DNA of 64,000 bases from the NCBI RefSeq assembly GCF_009928445.1, contig NZ_JAABNO010000005.1, positions 186,001-250,000 of the forward strand, given 5' to 3'. Shown here piece by piece: positions 38,072 to 46,477 of this stretch (position 1 is its first letter; every line of letters begins with the position of its first letter). The position numbers and the translations under genes were made by a program. The notes under the pieces were generated by a model. The model did not search any database. It had not been told where the DNA came from and was given only the letters and a program-made list of their open reading frames with translations. This DNA is from Clostridium sp. C8-1-8. Lineage in GTDB: Bacteria; Bacillota; Clostridia; Clostridiales; Clostridiaceae.

Positions 38072-38286
38072 TAAATTTTATTACTTTGATACTTTTTTGT
38101 CAATGTATTTTTTCAAAATTATGCTCTTCTATATAAGATCGATTTAAGTTATTTTGTTAATTAAATAAATGGCTGTTCACCATATAATAAACAATACAAA
38201 ATAACTTCCTCTCATTTAATAATAATGATGTTCCAGTAAACCATAAGCTATTAGAATTTTTTTTACTCTTACATGCACTCTGGTTT

Positions 38287-38310
38287 CTTAGTATAAAATT
38301 TTATACTAAG
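38287..38310. promoter_or_regulatory. 24-bp perfect palindrome upstream of the nitroreductase gene
   Basis: Arms CTTAGTATAAAA and TTTTATACTAAG meet without a spacer. It sits about 100 bases before the nitroreductase start in a 366-base gap. The shape fits HxlR/MarR-type redox-sensor operators seen before nitroreductase genes. No terminator T-run follows, so an operator is more likely. A second, weaker inverted repeat (GCACAT...ATGTGC) follows at 38311-38344. Confidence 0.6.
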
Positions 38311-38408
38311 GCACATCATTTTATACCATATATAAAAAATGTGCGTACTTCAATATAATTTAACAAAGTGATAAAATCGATTTATGCTAAATGAAAGGTG
38401 GTTGTACT

Positions 38409-39074
38409 ATGAATAGTATAAACGAAAAAATAATAGATGCATTTCAATTCCGTCATGCATGCAAACAATTTGACGCTACAAAAATAGTTTCAGAAGAGGA
38501 TTTTAATACAATATTGGAAGCAGGTCATCTTTCTCCAAGTTCCTTCGGTTTTGAACCTTGGAAATTCCTTGTAATTCAAGATCAAAAGCTTAGAGAAAAA
38601 TTATTTCCTGTATCTTGGGGAGCACAAAACAGTTTCAAAGGTGCTAGCCATTTTGTAATTCTTCTTGCACGAAAAAAAGCTGATACAATTTATAATTCTG
38701 AATATGTCAATAAAATCATGTCAGAAATACAAAAGCTTCCTAAGGAAGTTGCTGACGGCAAGAGAGCCGCATTTGAAAGCTTCCAAAAAAATGATTTCAA
38801 CTTACTTGAAAGTGACAGAGCACTCTTTGACTGGGCAAGCAAACAAACTTATATCGCTTTAGGCAATATGCTAACTGCAGCAGCATTTTTGCAAGTTGAT
38901 TCCTGTCCGATTGAAGGCTTCAACATTGAAAAAGTAGAAGAAATTCTTAAAGAAGAAGGTATTTTAGATGCAGAACATTTTGGAGTTTCTGTAATGGCTA
39001 GCTTTGGATATCGTGCAGTAGAACCATATCCAAAGACAAGACAACCTTTAGATGCAGTGGTACAATGGGTTTAA
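38409..39074 (+). CDS. Nitroreductase family NAD(P)H-dependent oxidoreductase
   Basis: Flavoprotein of about 221 residues in the NfsB-like nitroreductase family, reducing nitro-aromatics or quinones with FMN and NAD(P)H. The N-terminal RHACKQFDATK and SPSSFGFEPWKFLVIQD match the FMN-binding region, and FGYRAVEPYPKTRQPLDAVVQW is the usual C-terminus. AAAGGTGG precedes the ATG at 38409; an ATG six codons upstream would put that site inside the gene. Monocistronic, with a long palindrome upstream. Confidence 0.92.
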   Translation: MNSINEKIIDAFQFRHACKQFDATKIVSEEDFNTILEAGHLSPSSFGFEPWKFLVIQDQKLREKLFPVSWGAQNSFKGASHFVILLARKKADTIYNSEYVNKIMSEIQKLPKEVADGKRAAFESFQKNDFNLLESDRALFDWASKQTYIALGNMLTAAAFLQVDSCPIEGFNIEKVEEILKEEGILDAEHFGVSVMASFGYRAVEPYPKTRQPLDAVVQWV

Positions 39075-39146
39075 TATTTTATATTAAATAAGATTAGATA
39101 AGGAAGCAGGCTTTGTTAATGAACAGTGTTGAAAGCATGCTATATT

Positions 39147-39177
39147 TTAGGGGAACTTCGTTCAAAAGTGCCCCTAA
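39147..39177 (+). terminator. Terminator-like hairpin after the nitroreductase gene
   Basis: TTAGGGG-A-ACTT pairs with AAGT-G-CCCCTAA around a 7-base loop; only weakly T-rich afterwards. Confidence 0.55.
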
Positions 39178-39219
39178 TTTAAACTTCAAGAAAATTGTGT
39201 CATAATAATAAAATCATCA

Positions 39220-39435
39220 TTACTTTTTGTGTACTGTCTTAATCGTGTCAATAATCAATAAAGTGCTAAAATAAATAACACATATAAGCCCTATTATTGA
39301 AAGTATATTAAATAAAAAATCTGTAACGTAGCCATTCATACTTCCAAAAGCCATTTGTAATTGAAGTATTCCATTAATTTGTGTAAGAAAAAAACCTCCT
39401 ATTATCCCAAATAACAGACTAAATCTTCTATCCAA
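39220..39435 (-). CDS. Small two-helix membrane protein, function unknown
   Basis: 71 residues starting with TTG, preceded by TTAGGGGG seven bases upstream. Two hydrophobic helices (about 5-29 and 40-62), a positively charged C-terminus (KTVHKK) and no recognisable family. It is not part of an operon: the acetyltransferase gene ends further right on the same strand but is separated by over 100 bases in front. Real by ribosome site and composition; role unknown. Confidence 0.6.
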   Translation of the reverse strand: MDRRFSLLFGIIGGFFLTQINGILQLQMAFGSMNGYVTDFLFNILSIIGLICVIYFSTLLIIDTIKTVHKK

Positions 39436-39563
39436 CCGAATTCCCCCTAATATATAATAAGTTGCTATTTATTATACATTATATCCTTACATAATTACAC
39501 TTTTTTACAGCAGTTAAACACAGATTGCTATTTTAGGTCCTAATTTTAATTTTAGTTTACAAA

Positions 39564-41168
39564 TTAATCAACGATTGAATTAACTTCTAAAATGTTAAAT
39601 GCAACTTCTGTTCGGTGAACTCCTTTTGGTTTGTATCCAAGTACCTCTGAATATCCAATATAATCTGTAAGCAAATATAGGATAGAAAGCCACATTTCCG
39701 TACCCATAAGTCCTGCCCTGTAGCTTGTTTCTAATTCAAAACTAAAGCCTTCTTCATATTGCCAGTTTTTTAGTATCCTTTCTATTTGTAAATAAGCCCA
39801 CTCTCTGCCCTCTTCATAGCGGTAATTTGTTTGTTTCTTACAAAGCCATAAAGGATGAATAACATCTAAAACATTGCATGCGTTGCCACAATCTTCTCTA
39901 AAGTATCTAGTATCCTTTGAATGTTTTAACAGGGTATCAATAGCTTGTCTTGGATATGGAAGAGGAATGCCAAACTGTGCATAGGTTCCTCGAGTTAACC
40001 TATAAAAACCATTGACCAACTGCAATAAGTCATCTTTATTTCCAATCCCCCACATTCCATTTTGAGCATTAGCATTTAAGCTTAACCAGCCAAATAGGGT
40101 TGTACCAGAATTTTTAGATTGGAAATACTTTTTGTTCATATACAAAGCTGTTCCATAATGATCAATCTCTGCTCCTGCATACCAAATGTCATTTTTCCAG
40201 TCATATGAGTAAAGTTTTTCTTCTAATTGTGCCTTATTTTCATTTTCAATATCCTTGAATGGATATTGAATTTTTGTTCCTAGTACTTCTAAAGCATACC
40301 CCACCGTTAGGACATTGTAGTCAATTACATTGGATTGCATTTCTTGAATTTGTTTAACTAATAATTCTTCTGGAAGAATATCAGGTACTCCGTCAAACAT
40401 AGCTGCGATTTCTATTGCATCGCACCAAGGACGAACTTGTTCCTTAGAATCACTTGGAAGATTTACGTATATCTCTCTGCCATTTATATGTTTCTTTCTA
40501 TTATTAAGCACAGCCTGCCATTGAGTGCGGACTTCATTTCCAAATTTCTGTAGGCGTTTTTTCAGATCAGCTTCATTCATATCTTTCTTTACTTTATTTT
40601 CATTCCTTGACCTAATGATCTTAGCAGGATTGCCACCTACAACTGAATATTTAGGAATGTCCTTTGTGACTACAGCTCCAGCACCAATAACAGAGTGACT
40701 TCCAATTGTTACTCCATCCAAGATAACTGCGCCAGCACCAATCCAAACATCATCTCCAATAATGATGCCTTTTGACGTTATAGGCTGCTCACAAATAGGT
40801 CTATTTAAATCATCAAAGTTATGATTCATTGCAATTATTTTGGCATCTGGGGCAATACGTACAAAATCTCCTAATGCTATTTTGCCCTGAAGATATGCAT
40901 TCGTATTAAATGAGCATTTTACTCCAGCTGTAAGAGTTATGTTACGAAGCAAACCCCCGGCACAAATCATGCACCCATCTCCTAAATGTAGTTTTTCAAC
41001 TCCATAAATATTAGCATATGGAGAGACAAAACAATCTCGTCCAAATAAAGCCTTATATTTTCTTTTTAGCTGTTCCTGCCATATAACCTGTTCTTTCTTT
41101 TTCTCTTCTCCCAATTCCTCCCATGGCAAATAATCTATTGATTTATCAAAATACTCTTCTGATCTCAT
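39564..41168 (-). CDS. Hexapeptide-repeat acetyltransferase fused to a C-terminal helical domain
   Basis: 534 residues with two parts. The first about 205 form a left-handed beta-helix acyltransferase like maltose/galactoside acetyltransferase: [23 protein letters not shown] repeats (here [15 protein letters not shown]), catalytic His in AMNHNFDD and the closing [12 protein letters not shown]. The other about 320 residues are unlike that family: rich in Trp and Tyr, with [26 protein letters not shown] and [16 protein letters not shown], suggesting an alpha/alpha-barrel as in sugar-active or cyclase-like proteins. AAAGGAG precedes the ATG. Divergent from an AraC gene; a sugar-related role is inferred. 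Confidence 0.82.
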   Translation of the reverse strand: MRSEEYFDKSIDYLPWEELGEEKKKEQVIWQEQLKRKYKALFGRDCFVSPYANIYGVEKLHLGDGCMICAGGLLRNITLTAGVKCSFNTNAYLQGKIALGDFVRIAPDAKIIAMNHNFDDLNRPICEQPITSKGIIIGDDVWIGAGAVILDGVTIGSHSVIGAGAVVTKDIPKYSVVGGNPAKIIRSRNENKVKKDMNEADLKKRLQKFGNEVRTQWQAVLNNRKKHINGREIYVNLPSDSKEQVRPWCDAIEIAAMFDGVPDILPEELLVKQIQEMQSNVIDYNVLTVGYALEVLGTKIQYPFKDIENENKAQLEEKLYSYDWKNDIWYAGAEIDHYGTALYMNKKYFQSKNSGTTLFGWLSLNANAQNGMWGIGNKDDLLQLVNGFYRLTRGTYAQFGIPLPYPRQAIDTLLKHSKDTRYFREDCGNACNVLDVIHPLWLCKKQTNYRYEEGREWAYLQIERILKNWQYEEGFSFELETSYRAGLMGTEMWLSILYLLTDYIGYSEVLGYKPKGVHRTEVAFNILEVNSIVD

Positions 41169-41239
41169 TCTTATTTACTCCTTTGATTTATTTCTTTACT
41201 TGCTTATACACTACTAGATTGAATTGATTTTACTTAATT

Positions 41240-41251
41240 AGAAACGTTTCT
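41240..41251. promoter_or_regulatory. CcpA/LacI-like palindrome between acetyltransferase and AraC genes
   Basis: Perfect 12-bp palindrome AGAAACGTTTCT about 70 bases before the acetyltransferase start. It resembles a catabolite-responsive element with two mismatches to the consensus. Confidence 0.4.
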
Positions 41252-41444
41252 TAGGATATGGAACTTTCAGAGCCTATGAGCCTACACTTTTCATAATATC
41301 TCAAAAATACATATCCAAGTAAAATTACGGAAGAAAGAAACTTCAGTAACTTTTAATAATTGTAAAGTATTTTTCAGTTTATTGAAATGTCAGATTGTAT
41401 TATAATAATGGTAAAAAGTAAGAAAAGAACGGAAGAAATCTAAT

Positions 41445-42290
41445 ATGAATCCAATTTTTGATCAACTATATAATTACATAAACGTAACAGTTAATTCTTG
41501 TTGTGATATATCCCATTCAGCCTTTTATCAAGAAAAAAAGACCCATACCGATTATGATATTTGGTATATATTAGACGGTGAAGTCACAGTAACTTTAAAT
41601 AACAAAGAATATACAGCATCTAAGGATGATGTTATTTTTTTCTATCCCAATGTATGCTACGAAGCTGCAATAATCGAAGACTATTGCGAATTTATATATA
41701 TACATTTTGACTTTTCCATTGGCAAAAAGTTAAATGCTTTAGACAATTACAACTATTCAGGAATTATAAGAAAACCACTACTAGCTAAAACATCGGAAAT
41801 TTTTAAAGATACATATTTTCAATACAAAAATTCTGATTATCAAGCAAATTATCTAATCAAATCTTCTTTTAATTTATTGCTTGCAACTATATTAGATTTG
41901 GCAGAAAATAGTGAACCTTACCGTACTTTTTTCCCTAATACTATAAAAGAAAACATCACTGATAGATTTGATCTCCAACAAGTTCTACAATATATAGAAG
42001 AAAATTTGAATAAAAACATTCGTATTATTGATTTAGCTAATATGATAAATACATCAGAGAAATACTTTATAACCCGTTTCAGAAAAAATGTTGGGGTTCC
42101 ACCTTTACAATATATAAATGAATTGCGTATGAATCGTGCAAAAAAGCTTTTATATATAGGTTGTTATTCTATAAAACAGATAGCAAGCTTTCTTGGATAT
42201 CCAGATCCTTATAGCTTTTCAAAAGCCTTTAAAAAGAAATATGGCATAGCTCCAAATAAATTTAAGGAACAATGCCAAGTGTTAAGCTAG
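41445..42290 (+). CDS. AraC family transcriptional regulator
   Basis: 281 residues: N-terminal cupin domain (WYILDGEVTVTLNNKEYTA) and C-terminal double helix-turn-helix (about 185-280) with IRIIDLANMINTSEKYFITRF and the conserved YSIKQIASFLGYPDPYSFSKAF. GGAAGAAATC precedes the ATG. Divergent from the acetyltransferase fusion gene, which is its likely target, perhaps in response to a sugar. Confidence 0.9.
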   Translation: MNPIFDQLYNYINVTVNSCCDISHSAFYQEKKTHTDYDIWYILDGEVTVTLNNKEYTASKDDVIFFYPNVCYEAAIIEDYCEFIYIHFDFSIGKKLNALDNYNYSGIIRKPLLAKTSEIFKDTYFQYKNSDYQANYLIKSSFNLLLATILDLAENSEPYRTFFPNTIKENITDRFDLQQVLQYIEENLNKNIRIIDLANMINTSEKYFITRFRKNVGVPPLQYINELRMNRAKKLLYIGCYSIKQIASFLGYPDPYSFSKAFKKKYGIAPNKFKEQCQVLS

Positions 42291-42429
42291 CTATCTAATT
42301 TATCATTTTTAGTAATAACATATACCTCTTCTCCAATGCAAACCAAGTTGAATTAAGAATATATATTTTCATAAGTATAAAATTATGTAATGCTTAAAAC
42401 ACCATTATTTTTTGATAAGTACAAATAAT

Positions 42430-42453
42430 CCAATACGATAATAATCGTACTGG
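42430..42453 (+). terminator. Terminator-like hairpin after the AraC gene
   Basis: CCAATACGAT pairs with ATCGTACTGG (one G-U pair) around AATA; TGTTTTG follows shortly after. The rest of the 247-base gap holds nothing else. Confidence 0.55.
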
Positions 42454-42537
42454 ATCTGTGTTTTGTAATATATCTTTATTTATATAAGTCATAGGGATGT
42501 TTTAAAGTATCACTTTTAGTCGTTGCAAATATCTTTC

Positions 42538-43506
42538 TTAGTCCAGTTCATGCAAAGCAAAGTTAATTATAAGAGATGCTAGATGTTTCCTTTGCCAATG
42601 TTGTGGATCAGAAAGTGCAAGTCTTGTGGTTCCTTCTGCAAACATTAGTAGACCAAGCATTAAACGAGAAAGTGCCACTCTTGCTCTTGCATAAGGTGTA
42701 AACTGGATCTTTTCTTCAGCAGCAGAATTATAGCCATCTATTAAACCTTTATTATCTTCTAGGTATCCAAGAAAATCTATGGCAAAAAAGTCAGCATAGT
42801 AATCACCAAAAAAACATCGTTCAGTATCTATGAGTCCAGCAAAATTAAGGTTTTCATCTATAAACACATTATTGTCAAACAGATCATAATGTATAAGTCT
42901 AGGTACCTTTACTTCTTCAAGTGCACCTTCCCATTTTCTTATAAAGCGAAGTATTTGAGAAAGATCCGGCAGCATATTCCCCTGCTTCTCAGCATCTTCT
43001 ATAAGATTGAATACCATATCATAGTATGCATCTTTCCATGTAGTATGAAGCCCTACTTGAGTATAACCAAATTTGTCATTTTTAATATTATGTATCTGAG
43101 CCAGTGCTTGACCAAATTGATATTGCCAATTATACATCTGCTCTTCATTAAGCTCTACGTCACATAGTAACTTTCCTGGAAGCACGGTCATTATAAACCA
43201 ATGATTTCCTATTATCTCATGACCACTATGTATTATTTCTGGTATCTTTATATCAGTATGCTTTCTAAGCTGTTCATAGGCCCAAATCTCTACCTCCATA
43301 ATTCCTTTTTCGTAGGTAAGCATGTTTGTCCCTTCACTTGGTCCAATCTTTAGTATATATCTTGTAGTTTTTGTATGAAGCATATAGGCAACATTAAATT
43401 CTCCACCAGTCAGCTCCTCTATATTTACTAAATCCTTAATACCAGCCAGTTCAACCATCTGTAGTAAATTTTCTTCACTTATATCTGCCTTAGTTCTTGA
43501 ATGCAT
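42538..43506 (-). CDS. Aminoglycoside phosphotransferase-family kinase
   Basis: 322-residue protein of the APH/choline-kinase fold. Catalytic loop H206-x-D208-x4-N213 in HYDLFDNNV and the metal Asp227 in AGLIDTER; GGEFNVAYML is the nucleotide loop and YILKIGP carries the ATP-binding Lys. GAGGAGATTTTATT precedes the ATG. Such proteins include antibiotic kinases and small-metabolite kinases; this one does not match a named resistance subtype that I recognise. Monocistronic. Confidence 0.88.
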   Translation of the reverse strand: MHSRTKADISEENLLQMVELAGIKDLVNIEELTGGEFNVAYMLHTKTTRYILKIGPSEGTNMLTYEKGIMEVEIWAYEQLRKHTDIKIPEIIHSGHEIIGNHWFIMTVLPGKLLCDVELNEEQMYNWQYQFGQALAQIHNIKNDKFGYTQVGLHTTWKDAYYDMVFNLIEDAEKQGNMLPDLSQILRFIRKWEGALEEVKVPRLIHYDLFDNNVFIDENLNFAGLIDTERCFFGDYYADFFAIDFLGYLEDNKGLIDGYNSAAEEKIQFTPYARARVALSRLMLGLLMFAEGTTRLALSDPQHWQRKHLASLIINFALHELD

Positions 43507-43953
43507 AATAAAATCTCCTCTTTTATATCTGTATTAATTTCAATCGACTTATTTAACTGATCTTTAGAAATATCATTATTAAGGAAAGTCAACCATTCTT
43601 TACGTATATTATATCCTAAAACCTACCTTTATTTCACTATATAATAATAGCTTGCTTTTAAATCACTTTTTCCGTTCTTGTCTCAATTATTCTTTAGCAT
43701 ATGACTTTAGATTCAACTAAATATGATGAATCAAAGGGATACTTTTACTGATACAGTATAGACTTTTGTTTTAGCACTTCCATATTTTCTTGCTTTATAC
43801 CTCAGCTTGTATATTTCTGTCAAAAGAAATACAATATATTTATGGATTTGTCATCCATGAATTGTATAACGAAAAAAATAAACAGCGAAAATTTTAGGAA
43901 TCTCATACAAAACAGTAGTGAACCTTTGCTCTACTGGATGAATTAAGGGATCT
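43507..43953. other. Intergenic region, no gene recognised
   Basis: About 450 AT-rich bases between the kinase gene and the two-component system. No coding frame, repeat or clear promoter was found. Confidence 0.5.
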
Positions 43954-43980
43954 AAAAAGCTAGGGAATACTTAGCTTTTT
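43954..43980. terminator. Hairpin before the two-component operon
   Basis: Stem AAAAAGCTA / TAGCTTTTT with a 9-base loop and T-run. No gene ends just before it on the plus strand, so it may insulate the operon or end an unseen leader transcript. Confidence 0.6.
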
Positions 43981-44048
43981 ACATTTGACGCTAAAAAAGC
44001 TGCTAATTGTTTATATAAAAGTAGTAAAGTAAAGGACGGTAAAAATAA

Positions 44049-44735
44049 ATGAAACGAATATTCTTAGTTGAAGACGATAAGGCAATCGCTAAAAACCTTA
44101 TACTTTTGCTCCGCTCAGAGGGATTTACAGTTACTCATGCCCCTACACGGATTGAAGCTCTGGATGTAATTTCGAAAAATAAATTTGATTTAGCTTTGAT
44201 TGATATTTCTTTGCCAGACGGAAATGGCTTTACGATTTGTACAGAAATTAAAGAAAAACAAGATGTTCCTGTTATCTTTCTCACAGCTTCTGGCGATGAG
44301 GCTAGTGTTGTTACTGGGCTTAACATGGGGGCTGATGACTATATAACAAAGCCTTTTCGTCCTCGTGAATTGATTGCGCGAATCGGAACCGCTCTTAGAA
44401 AAAGTGGACGCTCTCCAGCTGATTTTAAGATCCACGGGCTTCATGTGGATACATCAAGTGGCATAGTGAAAAAGGACGGCAGTGAAATCTTTCTTTCAGC
44501 CTTAGAGTATCGCTTATTGTTGGTATTTATAAATAATCCTAAAAATATTATCACAAGGAGCCGGCTGCTTGATGAATTATGGGACGCTGCTGGCGAGTTT
44601 GTCAATGACAATACCTTGACTGTGTATATTAAGCGCTTGAGGGAGAAGATAGAAACTGACCCGACCGCACCTCAGATTATTATTACCGTTCGCGGAACAG
44701 GATATAGATTGGGGGACTTATATGCTTCGGAATAA
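44049..44735 (+). CDS. OmpR/PhoB-type response regulator
   Basis: 228 residues. Receiver domain with acidic pair D9-D10, phospho-acceptor Asp52, Thr79 and Lys101, then a winged-helix DNA-binding domain (about 125-225; VNDNTLTVYIKRLREKIE). AAAGGACGG precedes the ATG. Its end overlaps the kinase gene by 14 bases, and an ABC ATPase/permease pair follows, the standard layout of peptide-antibiotic detoxification modules (Bce/VanR-like). Codon use is less AT-biased than in the flanks. Confidence 0.93.
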   Translation: MKRIFLVEDDKAIAKNLILLLRSEGFTVTHAPTRIEALDVISKNKFDLALIDISLPDGNGFTICTEIKEKQDVPVIFLTASGDEASVVTGLNMGADDYITKPFRPRELIARIGTALRKSGRSPADFKIHGLHVDTSSGIVKKDGSEIFLSALEYRLLLVFINNPKNIITRSRLLDELWDAAGEFVNDNTLTVYIKRLREKIETDPTAPQIIITVRGTGYRLGDLYASE

Positions 44736-45711
44736 AGAGTTTAGGCAGTTTGCCCTTTTGTTCTCCTTAATAGCCTTAGCTACTGTAACTATAGGATTTA
44801 TGATCAATACGCCTGCTGGAATACTTGCTACAGCTTCTGCCACTGCCTTTGGTGCCGCATTTTTTGTCTTTACCAATGCTCGATATAAAAGCCTTGCACA
44901 GATTTCAGACCAAATTGATCTTGTACTTCATAATGCTGATCATCTGTATATTGCTGAAGCAGAGGAAGGCGAGCTTTCCATTCTGCAAAGTGAAATAACA
45001 AAGATGACGCTTCGCATTAGGGAGCAAAACGAAGCACTGAAAAAAGAAAAGGAGCATCTTGCGGAGTCTCTGGCTGATATAGCACACCAACTCCGTACCC
45101 CTCTCACATCCGTGAATCTTATTCTTTCTTTGTTAGAAAATAACCCTGAAGAAAATGAAAGAATAACATTATTACGAGAAATAGAGGAATTATTTGTACA
45201 GATGGATTGGCTACTTACTTCCCTTTTGAAATTATCACGGCTTGATGCTGGCATTGTGGTGTTTCAAAACAAGCATATAGATGTAAACAATTTGATATGC
45301 ACAGCCCTTCGCCCGTTCCTAATCCAAATTGAACTTCACAATATTGATTTGCGAATAGATGTACCTAAAGGAATTATTATTGAAGGAGATTTAGGTTGGC
45401 TTTCAGAGGCGATTCAAAATATACTAAAGAATTGCATAGAAAGTGTGGGCAATAACGGAAAGATACACATTGTCTGCAATGATACCCCACTGTTCACGGA
45501 TATATCAATTCACGACAGCGGCGAAGGCTTTGAAAAAGAAGATCTTCCCTTCCTCTTTGACCGATTTTATCGTGGAAAAAACTCAGGTGCTACAGGATAT
45601 GGGATAGGATTGGCTCTCTGCAAGATGATTATAAAACGTCATGGAGCAACTATTACCGCCAAAAACAAATCACAAGGGGGAGCAATATTTACCATTCGTT
45701 TCCCAAAGTGA
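44722..45711 (+). CDS. Sensor histidine kinase, intramembrane-sensing type
   Basis: 329-residue kinase with two adjacent N-terminal membrane helices (about 10-28 and 31-51) and practically no external loop, as in BceS-type kinases that depend on their ABC transporter to sense. The coiled-coil linker leads to His122 in IAHQLRTPL, then N box (QNILKNCIES), G1 (DSGEGFE), F box (FLFDRFYRG) and G2 (GYGIGLAL). GGGGGACTTAT precedes the start, which overlaps the regulator gene. Partner of the preceding regulator by position. Confidence 0.93.
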   Translation: MLRNKEFRQFALLFSLIALATVTIGFMINTPAGILATASATAFGAAFFVFTNARYKSLAQISDQIDLVLHNADHLYIAEAEEGELSILQSEITKMTLRIREQNEALKKEKEHLAESLADIAHQLRTPLTSVNLILSLLENNPEENERITLLREIEELFVQMDWLLTSLLKLSRLDAGIVVFQNKHIDVNNLICTALRPFLIQIELHNIDLRIDVPKGIIIEGDLGWLSEAIQNILKNCIESVGNNGKIHIVCNDTPLFTDISIHDSGEGFEKEDLPFLFDRFYRGKNSGATGYGIGLALCKMIIKRHGATITAKNKSQGGAIFTIRFPK

Positions 45712-45793
45712 CGAATCTCTCACTTTAAAGTCACTGATATGTAAGTTAAAGGTTCTATTATATGAGTGAGACATAAGAAAGGGGGCTCACATA

Positions 45794-46477
45794 ATGGAGT
45801 TCTTAAAAATTGAAAATTTATGCAAGGTTTACGGCAAGGACGGAAACCAAGTTACTGCACTGGACAATGTTTCCCTTACAATCGAAAAGGGTGAATTTAC
45901 TGCAATTATAGGTTCTTCCGGTTCTGGAAAATCCACATTGCTTCACATCATTGGTGGCGTTGATGTGCCAACAAGTGGAAAGGTGTACTTAGAGGGTCAG
46001 GATGTATATGAGCAAAGTAATGAAAAACTCGCCATCTTCCGCAGACGTCAGGTTGGACTAATTTACCAATTCCACAACCTGATTCCTACCTTAAATGTAG
46101 TTGAAAACATCACCTTACCTATATTAATGGATAAACGAAAGGTTAATGAAGAGCGACTGAATGGTTTGCTGGAACTGCTTGGATTAAAAGATCGTAAAAA
46201 TCATTTACCCAATCAGCTCTCTGGTGGTCAACAACAGCGTGTTTCCATAGGACGTGCTTTGATGAATGCCCCAGCGGTAATGCTTGCAGACGAACCAACA
46301 GGAAGTTTGGACAGCAAGAATGGACATGAAATTGTCAAACTTCTAAAAGAAAGTAATAAAAAATACAATCAGACGCTAATCATCGTCACACATGATGAAA
46401 ATATAGCCCTTCAAGCGGACCGCATTATCGGCATATCAGATGGAAAAGTAGTTAGAGACGAGAGGGTGAGACCATGA
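45794..46477 (+). CDS. ABC transporter ATP-binding protein (MacB/LolD/BceA type)
   Basis: 227 residues. Walker A GSSGSGKST, Q-loop YQFHNLIPTL, signature LSGGQQQRVSIGRAL, Walker B VMLADEPTGSLD and switch His in IIVTHDE. This is the MacB/LolD/BceA subfamily that pairs with FtsX-like permeases and works as a mechanotransmitter rather than a classic pump. AAAGGGGGCTCAC precedes the ATG. Overlaps the permease gene by 4 bases (ATGA). Confidence 0.94.
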   Translation: MEFLKIENLCKVYGKDGNQVTALDNVSLTIEKGEFTAIIGSSGSGKSTLLHIIGGVDVPTSGKVYLEGQDVYEQSNEKLAIFRRRQVGLIYQFHNLIPTLNVVENITLPILMDKRKVNEERLNGLLELLGLKDRKNHLPNQLSGGQQQRVSIGRALMNAPAVMLADEPTGSLDSKNGHEIVKLLKESNKKYNQTLIIVTHDENIALQADRIIGISDGKVVRDERVRP

